The notes below the pieces were generated by a model. It saw nothing but the letters and a program-made list of their open reading frames with translations, searched no databases and was not told the DNA's origin. Below are positions 56,182 to 64,000 of a stretch of DNA of 64,000 nt, in pieces. Location: assembly GCA_028532985.1 (NCBI GenBank), contig JANCIK010000007.1, forward strand, positions 2,852,001-2,916,000, given 5' to 3'. Every line of letters begins with the position of its first letter. Position 1 is the first letter of the stretch. The translations under genes and the position numbers were made by a program. The stretch is from Stropharia rugosoannulata (Eukaryota; Basidiomycota; Agaricomycetes; Agaricales; Strophariaceae).

Positions 56182-57037
56182 TGACAGGGCTGCTTTTCGG
56201 CTACGGATGTAAACAGTCAGAAGTTCCATTAATGGGATAGCTGCGCGTGGGAAACATAGAGGGACTAGAGTGGAGCCTGACTTGTAGTCTATAGCTATCA
56301 GCGCGCGAGCATCATGCCTATAAGCGCCTGTGCGCTCCGTATCACAAGAGGGATTGGTCAGCGAGCTGCACAGTCTAAAAGTGCATAGTTTGGCCATCCG
56401 TGCGAGCGATCAGGTGTGCATAGAACGGTTAAGCACCGGCCAAGTGTGGTGTGAGTACAGCTGAGCAAGTACCAAGGGTGGTGTGAAGGGCTGTGCGCGC
56501 ATCTCATGTGCACGCATCGCAAAGGCAGAATTTGTCTAAGTCCACACATCATGTGACCGTGGCGGCGCGCATCAAAAGACGCGCAAAAGCCCGAGGGAAC
56601 GAACGACGTACGTGCCGCGAATGCCAAGGGACCAGGACACTCAAAGGGGAACTCAGATGCGATGCGCGGGCCTTTGGCCGCACGTTGCTAGTATTTACTT
56701 TACCTTATTATTAGTACACATGCATGCATCGCATATAAACCTGTATTCTGGTCTATAGTAATTTAAGCAATTGTCTACCCACTAGATCTGTGTGCTGGGT
56801 TCTGTCCCAGGCCGTCAGCAGGCTGTGTTTAGCTTTTGTTAGGGTTTTAACTGTGAAGTATTTGTGAATCATAGGAGTTTTGGATAGCTTCTGGCCACCG
56901 GGTCATTTGGGAGAGCTCAGTGGGGAGTCAGTGCAACCGTGTACGGAAACTCGTACTGTAGTGTTTAGACTGCAAGACTGCACTGCCGGGTGAAAGACTT
57001 TGGAGAGTCTTGGATTGTTGGACTTTGGAGAGTCTGC
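56182..57037 (+). repeat. 3' LTR of element A, truncated
   Basis: Starts TGACAGGG after the PPT and follows the 5' LTR to the position equivalent to ~25332, where LTR C2 begins. About 360 bp of the LTR end are gone. Similarity to the 5' LTR is patchy: ~10 percent difference at both sides, almost none from about 56486 to 56905. Confidence 0.9.
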
Positions 57038-58002
57038 TGTGAGGTGCGAAGTTGGGTTGGACTGGTCTGAAAAGCCTGTCTCTATAGTTCACAATGTGCG
57101 AAGGCAATGTGTGTACAACGATAGCACATTGAAAAGGTTTTACTTGTTTTACAACAAGGAGCTTCCAGTGTACGAAGTTTAAACAACAGTTTCCGATGCG
57201 AACTGGTATGATGTGTGTAGGTAGAATTTAACCCTAAAGGAAGCTGGAGAAGTACAGAGATATTCTACTCCTTAAATACCCGTCTGGTTGCCATGCCCAG
57301 ATCGTACCATATACATCCACGAAGATCCGACCGCCCGTGCTGACTTTATCTCGTCGGAAACCATGCTGCACTACAGCATGCTTCATATCTTGGCCACAAA
57401 TTTCCTTATCTTCGGAAACCAAGCCCAAGCACAAGAAATCTTCCTGTGGCCGGATCATCTCCATGTTCACCCCTGAACATACATCTCCTCCAACCCTCTC
57501 TCCACACCTATGTCCCTTGTGTTTGTGTCGAGATTCTTCTGCTTTCTGCTACCACACGCCTGCATGTTGTCGGAAACCCTTGCATATCGTCGGAATCTGT
57601 CACCATTTTTGTCCCAGGTCATATGTATGAGTATTTCCATGTGATTGACTTCCTTGTGGGTCCATAGTTACATCAGATTGTTAATATTGATCTGATGTTG
57701 TCGGCATCAGAAGTCCAATATTGCTCTGATGCTGTTGTCTTTCTTGATCTGCCATTGAGTTGTAATAACATCTTGAGTCTTCCTTGTGCTTGTCTTCTTG
57801 TTTCATCATGTACATATTTCATATCTTCGAATAAACTTGCATCTTCATATCTCAGTCTTCATATTTCGTGCTTCTTCTTGTTCTTTCAGTTTCCAATAGT
57901 AGTTTCTGATCGTTATGGCAGATATGTCGCTTCTTGTGTATCTATGTTGTAAACCTTATGGTTATTCTTGTTTTCACGAGGGGCCAGCCCCAGCCCCTCA
58001 CA
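57038..58002 (-). mobile_element. Solo LTR C2, at the junction of elements A and D
   Basis: 965 bp, the reverse complement of C1 with one difference seen. The left flank is LTR A (GTCTGC) and the right flank is element D pol (GCGGTAGG). The flanks do not form a target duplication, unlike C1. An insertion alone cannot explain this junction. Confidence 0.9.
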
Positions 58003-58507
58003 GCGGTAGGGCAGGTCATCACGAGGGAAAGCCAGAATGGGAGCCGAGGTCACTGCAGTGCGCAGCATGTCAAAGGCGGCCTGAGCATTGGAGGACCAGG
58101 ACCAGGGGGTGTCCTTGCGTGTCAGGTCAAACAGCGGACGCGCGTGGTGAGAGAAGTCCTCAATGAAGCGACAGTAGAAGTTGACAAAGCCCAAGAAGCT
58201 CTGTACCTCCTTGCGTGTCTTGGGTACTGGCCACTCTGCCACACCTGCGATCTTGACGGGATCCATCTCCACCTGGCCCTCCGAAATAATGAGCCCCAGG
58301 TACTCAATACGGCGTTTCTCGAACTCGCACTTCTCCGGCTTGAGATACAGCCGATGAAGCCGGAGACGCTCCATGACCAGGTGTGTCACCCGACGATGTT
58401 CCTCGAGGGTCTTGGTGTAGATGAGGATGTTGTCCAGGTAGACACAGACCACACCTTCAAGGATGAGATCACTGAAGATCTCGTTCATCATTGTCTGGAA
58501 GGTGGCA

Positions 58508-59549
58508 CATCAGGAAAACCACTTTTTTGAAAAGAGACTTTTTGAGACATCTATGTGTCTCTTGGGAAATTTAGTGTCTTTTTGAGACATCAATATGTCT
58601 TTTGGTGAATTTTATGTCTTTTTTATACTTTTAAAGGTCTCCTAGAGACTTTAGGGAAATATGTAATTCTTCCAATGTCTTTTTAGGTCTTTTTATGTCT
58701 TTTAAAGTCTTTCAATTTTTTTAAGTATTTAAATGTATTGATGTAATTGTATAAATCTTTTTATGTCTCTGAAAGATTTTAAAAATGTCTCATAAAGTGT
58801 ATTAAAAAGCTACAAAAAGACTCAAAAAGACATTTAAAGACATAAGAACCTGGGAAAAAATTGACTTATAAATAGCTATTGTCAACTATTACTTGTAATC
58901 TAAATTGTAGGTCTTATATAAAATACATCTGAACATGACTGAATTCAGTGACTTGTGATGTAATAAATTAATGTAGTCTAGAGCATTCCCATCATATTTG
59001 ACCTGCAGTTGAATTATATACACAGGCACATGGTGTAGGGGAAAGTATGCTGGTTTTAAGTCATGCATGAAGCTGTTGGTTCAATTCCTGGCAAATGCAA
59101 ATTATTTCCACAACATAAGTTCCCCTTCTCATTGTACCCAAGTTAATGTTATGGTTTATTTGCCATTGTATGTTTATGTAAAGTGCTGACTAATATAGTT
59201 ACTTCATGACAAATCTTAAGTACATTTAAGTATACCTAATTACCTACTTACAAATACAATCTAATCTATGTAGTAGTGATCTGGTTAAGATGAGGTCATG
59301 TTTTTAATGTTTTTATAAAGCAAAAATGTAACATTAAAAGACATTTAGAGACATCTAGAGACATTATGAACACATAAAAAGACATTAAAGAGACTCCTAG
59401 AGACATAAAAAAGTCTTTAAAAGTTTGATACCTGGAGACTTTGCTTTAAAAGTCTCCTAGAGACCCAGGTCTCCTGGGGTCTTTTTGAGTCTTTTTGAGT
59501 CTTTTTAAAAAATTAAAAGACTTTTTTCAAAAAAGTCTTTTTCCTGATG
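58508..59549. mobile_element. 1,042-bp TIR element (MITE-like) inside element D
   Basis: Ends are CATCAGGAAAA and its complement; the inverted ends stay alike for ~30 bp (ACTTTTTTGAAAA). It is flanked by CA on both sides (58506-58507, 59550-59551), and removing it with one CA restores the RT codons. Subterminal regions are full of AGACAT/GTCT words in both orientations. No ORF is credible, so it is non-autonomous. It contains a tRNA-like segment (59026-59098). Confidence 0.85.
59026..59098 (+). ncRNA. tRNA-like segment inside the TIR element
   Basis: A-box-like TGGTGTAGGGG and B-box-like GGTTCAATTCC at tRNA spacing, with a weak anticodon arm. Acceptor and T stems do not pair fully. Probably a captured, decayed tRNA or an internal Pol III promoter. 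Confidence 0.4.
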
Positions 59550-60286
59550 CAGGCGAGTTGGTGAGACCAAAGAACATAACTGTAGGCTCGAACAGACCGC
59601 GGTTCGTCCGGAATGCAGCCTTCCACTTGTCTCCCTCCTTGATGCGCACATTATTGTATCCCCACCGCACGTCAAGTTTGGTGAAGTAACTAGCACCACG
59701 GAGTTGCTGGATAAGGTCAGAGACGAGAGGAAGTGGATAGCGGTTCTTGATGGTCACAGCATTCAGCACACGGTAGTCCTGGATGAGGCACAGTGAACCA
59801 TCCTTCTTCTTGATGAAGAACATGGGGGATGCCATCGGAGACTTAGAGGGACGAATGCGGCCAGTGGCGAGGTTCTCCTGTAAGAACATGTCGAGCTCCT
59901 TCTGCTCAGGAAGCATCATGGGGTACACCTTGCAGTTGCTGGGGGTCACTCCAAGTTCAAGTTCAATCATGTGATCCCAGGGCCGACATTCCAGCAAGAC
60001 ATCAAAGGCCTCCTTGGAAAAGACATCCTCGAAGTCATGCAAATGGTTGGGAACATCATCACGGAAGTCCTTCTGTCCAGAGTTGGATGCAAAGGCTTCT
60101 GCAAGCCGCTGGGACACAGTAGAGGTGGATTGAATGAACTGAGACTCAGGGGGTAGTGACGCCACAAACATCCAGTTGTCGTCATCCTCCCAGACAGAAT
60201 AAAGGGCCTCTAGTAAGCTGCAAGCGTCCTTAGGAGCAGGCAGCGGTTCAACTTCCTCCAGTTCCATCTCGGGGACTTCGTCGTCG

Positions 60287-60934
60287 TCATCCTCTGGCTC
60301 CAGGCCTCTGCTCTGATCTGATCTCCGTACGCAACAGAGCCTTCTCCGCACAGATCTCATCCCGGCATGTAGAGCATCTCCGTGGGCATCGTGACATCTT
60401 CACCTCTCCGGTGCTCCAGTCCACCTCAGGGTTGTGTTCCTGGAGCCAAGCATGGCCCAGAAGCATATCCTGACGTCCAAGATTGGTGACAGGGAAGACA
60501 GCACGTTCAGTGTGGTCCTTGTAACGAAGGATAAGTTCCACAACTGAGGTGATAGAGCCATCTTCATTGAGGGAACTGTCAACATTGTGGACTGGAATAG
60601 GAACCAGGAGGGGGCGTTCCGTCAGCCGGTGTTTCTGGACATACTTGCGATTGATGAAGCATTGGTCAGCGCCACAATCAACCAGGGGGTTGAGACAAAA
60701 ACGCTGGCCTGTGTCCATGGTCTCAATTTCCACCGGCAGGTGAAGAGAGTTGGGGCTAGGAGTGGCAGCAATAGTGTAATGAGTGGGGAGGGCGTGTTCC
60801 CAACGGCGAGCATGGGCCTGAGAGCGTAGCGCAGAGATGGAGAAGGGTCTGGGGAGGGGGGTTTTAGGCATGTCAGGCAGTCGTGAGGGCAGGTCTGGAA
60901 CTGAGATAGATTCACAGGGTTCTACCAACAACAC
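60287..60934 (-). pseudogene. Protease region of element D
   Basis: Retropepsin with the active site LVDCGADQCFI and the LLGHAWL segment, followed by a Cys-rich stretch. The RT continues in another frame from about 60300-60360, so one indel (or a programmed shift) separates them. The reading of EIRSEQ into the acidic linker suggests a single-base change. Confidence 0.75.
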
Positions 60935-60972
60935 ATTGTATCAACTGCCATGCGCGAACGAGGGCATGCCAG

Positions 60973-62178
60973 TCACTCATCGCAATGCACAAAATCCTCC
61001 TCCAGGTCTCCATCCTCCTTCCTCTCATCCACCAGGGCGGCGTCTTCCGGACTCTCCACAGCATGCATATGCTCGAGCTGCTCCTGGAGCTCTGCAATGG
61101 TCATGTGGCGGATGTCGAAGGACTGGGGACATTCCCGAGAGATGTGACCAGGCTTACCGCAGCGGTAACAGGTAGGGGGTGTCTTCCGGGTGCTGCGGGT
61201 ACGATCAATGTCCATGGGGGTACCCAGAGGGAGAGTGGGGACCGCTGGCGCACAAGGAGCAGGAGCAACAGGGAGTGAAGGCCGTGGGGTGGTCGCAGGG
61301 GTGGCGGAGAAATGCGAAGCCGCAGGAAGACCAGAGGGCACTGGGTGAGCCGTGCGGAAGAGCTGATTGGTCTCACGGTTACGGGCAACCTCCACAGCCC
61401 GTTCGTACCATCCCTGGAGCGAGGCAGGTCAACTTTCCGAAGGCAGGTTGGCAACCTGGCTATCCAGTGAGGGGGACAGACCACGACAGAACTTCATGAT
61501 CAATGCCTTCTCATCTATGTACCCAGACTTGAGGACGAGATCCTTGAAGGCATCGACATACTCCTCAGCAGAGCGGCGGCCCTGGTAGTAGGCAGTGCTC
61601 TCCAAAGCGAGCTGAGCGTGCTCGGCTTCGTGCTGCTCGCAAAAGTCACGCACAAAGACAGCTTGAAAAGCATCCCAGCTGCGAAGGTCGAAGTCAGAGA
61701 AGCCTGGCATCATAGCACGCTTGGAAAACTGAGCGGCACGGCCCTCGTTCATGAATGAGAGGGCCCAGAGGACGTGGGAGTACTCGTCAGGGAACTGGGA
61801 GCCAGCCAGGGCGAAGTAGATGGTGCAGGAGTTAAGGAAAGAGCGGCCCTTCTCACGCAAACCATCGAACGGCTTGGGGGACGCAGGTTTGAGGCGAGAG
61901 AGCGAGGGCGCAGCAGCTGCGTGAGCCGTGAGAGCGTCGAGATGAGGAGGAGGATCACGAGGCGTAGGGGCAGGCGCAGGCACAGGATGGGAGCTAGCAA
62001 GCGTGGTCTCGAGAAGGGTACGGATGGTGTGAAGGGAGCTCGAAACATCCGTTAATTCCTTGCGAAAAACAGCGTTGTGGTGGTCGACATACTCCAGAAG
62101 CGACGTGAGGGTAAGGGAGGCGCCGGCGGTGTCGATTCGCTCTTCTGGGTTCACGGGGGCGTCTGTTTGCATTGACAT
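60973..62178 (-). pseudogene. Gag of element D with an in-frame stop
   Basis: ATG at 62178 (MSMQTD). Capsid region (PKPFDGLREKGRSFL, FVRDFCEQHEAE, SAEEYVDAFKDLV), a TGA at 61429-61431, then the same frame continues with the CCHC knuckle CYRCGKPGHISREC and an acidic end. Typical of basidiomycete gypsy Gag. Confidence 0.88.
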
Positions 62179-62263
62179 AACTGCAGGGAGAGGTGTTGGA
62201 GTTCTAGGCCGGGTTACTGTGGCTGTAGGCGTCCAAACCGGTCCCAAAAGGAAGCTTTTGTAC

Positions 62264-62650
62264 TGTAAGGGCGACTCTGCGCACCGTCGTACTCAGACGA
62301 GATCTAGCAGAGGGAATCCGAAGGTTTATTAAAGTAAATACAAAGCATACAAAGAGGCACACCTAGCAGAGGGAATCTGAAGACAAAAGCTTAAGGAAAC
62401 CCACTGCGAGGTGCGCAGTACATAATAGCCGTGTTGATTTGCAGCGTGGGAATCAGCTGTATAGTTGATCAGCCACATGCATGCCGCATCAACAAGTCAC
62501 GTGGCCGTAGAGCGCGCACGCCCGTGCTCAAGCACACATGCTCTCTGGAGAGCATGGTGTGCTGTGCACAGGCCGTGTGCGGTCATAGAAAATAAACTAA
62601 AATAGAATAAAATAGACAAAATAAAGGGTGATGCACAGTGTCCCCTTACA
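62264..62650 (-). repeat. 5' LTR of element D (387 bp)
   Basis: In sense it starts TGTAAGGGGACAC and ends GTCGCCCTTACA. A repeated CTAGCAGAGGGAATC occurs twice inside (near 62304 and 62366). Only one LTR remains. Confidence 0.8.
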
Positions 62651-62735
62651 ACTTCCTGTTCTTTGCATTTAACAAAGACGACATTTCCAGATTGTTGGTC
62701 TTCTAGTTACTCTTGTTGTTATACAGACACTGTGC

Positions 62736-63351
62736 TCATGTCAAAGCACCCACCTCATGACCAATCTCATACCAGGAAGGTGCAATTGTTACAGTTCCTG
62801 ACGTGATCTGTGGAATGTCATGCGATGCCAATTCCCGACCGGATGCCGAGCTCAATTCCTGACCGGACTCTGTGCTCAATTCCCGACTGGACTCCAATGC
62901 TGATCTTGTGGCATAGTATGTTGGCCCACTTCTTGAATTGTTAGATTTGTTTGCAACTTTTATGAATGACCCCATGGATGCTACACCTTCCCATATCATA
63001 CTCTGTCACTATTTTTAGTTATTGTTATAAGGACAAGGTGGAACACCCAACCTCTCTTGATTTTGTTAGAGTATTTGGGAGATACCACAACAGTGTATTG
63101 CCAGATAAGTCTGTGATCAGACATGCCTCAGTGATAAGGCTTTCGCTACTTTGTAATCCTCCAAATTTTTTGGACATAGCTGTCTCCAGTTCTTGATTTT
63201 GACCATTCTGTTTTTGAGTTAAACAAGAAACATAATCTTCAACATTCCAGGATGTCTCTTCTATTAGAAATGGTAAGCAAGTCATCCACCAAATAGCAGT
63301 CCTTATCTCACTGCGGTTATGAAATGCTGTTACGACCTCATCCATCAGCAA
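62736..63351 (-). pseudogene. Unrecognised gene fragment, two probable exons
   Basis: Two minus-strand ORFs (63025-63351 and 62736-62999) could be joined by an intron whose acceptor lies near 63010. The first encodes an acidic, aromatic segment with WWMTCLPFLIEETSW and LLWYLPNTLTKSRE; the second is Ser-rich. The coding look is fair, but there is no start of its own: the first ATG lies at the edge of the inverted repeat. I do not recognise the family. It may be the 3' end of a gene cut by a rearrangement. Confidence 0.45.
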
Positions 63352-64000
63352 ATCTGGGACTTACTATATAGTACCTACTAGCATTATATAATACCATAGC
63401 ACCATAGTAAGGGTTCTTATCTATTTAGCACGGCATAGCATAGGCTCATATCTACATAGTAACTGGGCTACATTATGTAGTATTATATAACACTCTGTAG
63501 AATTACATAGTACAGTACCAGTACTTAAATTCGAGCAGCATTTAGGTAGATCAAGGGCTATAATATTGTTTATTACTTATTCACACTTTACGTCTATTAC
63601 AAACAACATAATATTAAACTTATATATATATATGTAAGTACATTAAGAGCACAGGCTAGACAGGGGCTGTTTCGTGATGCAGTGGGGTCGTATATGGCAT
63701 GGCATGGGTCTCATGGTAGTCGTTTTTCAATGTGGCAGAGTCATGGGGTGGTTGGGACATACGAGGCAGTGGGACCTGCATGGACAGATTGGAGGATTCG
63801 GTTACTCACCTATGCTTCACCCCTTTTCGTGCCTGTTCCCTGCTCCCTACAGCTTCATCGTCATCTTGTCATTGGCGTCATTGGCGTCGTCAACATTGTT
63901 AGGGTGGTTGCACTATGGGGGAGAGGGAAGGGGAATTCGGCATGGTGGTGGTAGTGGATGAAGAGGGAACGGCTGCGACGTGGCAAGAAATATCCATAAC
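63343..64000 (+). repeat. Inverted repeat, right copy (pairs with 10744-11403)
   Basis: Reverse complement of the segment downstream of the NACHT-WD40 gene, with few differences. It begins inside the last NLR codons (minus strand reading ...AGCAAATCTGGGAC) and reaches the window end without a break. No gene is seen in it. Confidence 0.9.

Larger units (their letters stand above)
24480..57037 (+). mobile_element. Element A: giant Ty3/gypsy LTR retrotransposon with antisense gene cassette (nested, 3' LTR truncated)
   Basis: Order: 5' LTR (24480-25691), PBS, gag, protease, RT-RNaseH-integrase, then four genes on the opposite strand (ag4, ag3, ag2, ag1), PPT and 3' LTR (from 56182). Without the inserted element B (39504-55510 plus a 4-bp duplication) and the solo LTR C1 (32516-33480), the element would be close to 16 kb, far above the usual 5-7 kb of fungal gypsy elements. 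The 3' LTR stops at 57037, where LTR C2 begins, so the right end and its target duplication are lost. The A sequence is dotted with TGCGC/GCGCA words. Pol is interrupted and ag1 is split, so this copy cannot now make all its proteins. Confidence 0.92.
58003..60360 (-). pseudogene. RT part of element D pol, interrupted and truncated
   Basis: N-terminal part 59552-60360 with [13 protein letters not shown], the RT motifs [12 protein letters not shown] and FFGLTNSPA. It continues after the insertion at 58505 with TFQTMMNEIF and the catalytic box VYLDNILIY, then the connection domain up to FPRDDLPYR at the C2 edge. The active site has YLDN where YxDD is usual, so it is probably inactive. RNase H and integrase are missing. 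Confidence 0.88.
58003..62650 (-). mobile_element. Element D: decayed Ty3/gypsy retrotransposon, 3' half missing
   Basis: In its sense (minus): 5' LTR (62264-62650), leader, gag, protease, RT up to the start of RNase H, then cut off at LTR C2. A different family from A and B (VDCGAD protease, YLDN RT, no antisense cassette in the part present). Broken by a stop in gag, a frameshift before RT and a 1,042-bp insertion in RT. Confidence 0.9.

Noticed and set aside
57337..57630. ORFs of 60-97 codons inside LTRs C1 and C2, identical in both
   Set aside because: Identity follows from the two LTRs being the same age. The ORFs overlap in several frames, have no motifs and low-complexity composition.
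57031..58010. C2 as a normal insertion with target duplication
   Set aside because: CTGC on the left and GCGG on the right do not match, and the two flanks belong to different elements.
1..64000. CRISPR arrays, operons, ribosome binding sites
   Set aside because: The window is eukaryotic (spliced genes, LTR elements); no evenly spaced identical repeats of CRISPR type are present.

Overview
The window looks like an Agaricomycete (mushroom-forming basidiomycete) chromosome. Host genes carry many introns of 50-65 bp with GT-AG ends, there is a NACHT-WD40 receptor gene of the kind expanded in these fungi, and the gypsy elements have the PYIDD-type polymerases typical of the group. No species can be named from the sequence.

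Left part (1-24.5 kb), host DNA. Three intact plus-strand genes lie in a row: a Ser/Thr protein kinase (1864-4873, 9 exons, 849 aa), a cytochrome P450 (5419-7535, 11 exons, 512 aa) and translation factor eIF3g (7913-9121, 7 exons, 290 aa). On the minus strand follows a NACHT-WD40 gene (11375-16484). Its N-terminal linker is written as an array of ~60-nt mini-exons, all in phase 1. From 16.5 to 24.5 kb I find no gene, only degenerate DNA and a second copy of the kinase 5' flank (21899-22999).

Middle and right (24480-62650), a nest of transposable elements. Element A (plus sense, from 24480) and element B (minus sense, 39504-55510, 16.0 kb) are related giant Ty3/gypsy retrotransposons. B sits inside A with a 4-bp target duplication. 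Each encodes Gag, protease and RT-RNaseH-integrase as three ORFs joined by stop-start coupling. Between pol and the 3' LTR, each also carries four spliced genes on the opposite strand, in the same order (ag1 to ag4). The two copies have diverged but keep reading frames and most intron positions. Element A is further cut by a solo LTR of a third family (C1, 32516-33480). Its 3' LTR ends in a second, almost identical C LTR (C2, 57038-58002), which joins it to a decayed third-family gypsy element D (58003-62650, minus). D carries a 1,042-bp TIR element inside its RT.

The likely new system is the pair A/B: retrotransposons with a conserved antisense four-gene cassette that has its own TATA boxes, a shared palindrome at the ag1 and ag2 promoter regions, and family-specific short words (TGCGC/GCGCA in A, CCGCTG/CAGCGG in B) scattered through LTRs, ORFs and introns. 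My working inference is that one of the antisense proteins recognises its own family, for example against host silencing. The sequence shows the architecture, not that function.

The last 658 bp (63343-64000) are an inverted copy of the DNA just downstream of the NACHT-WD40 gene (10744-11403), including its last codons.
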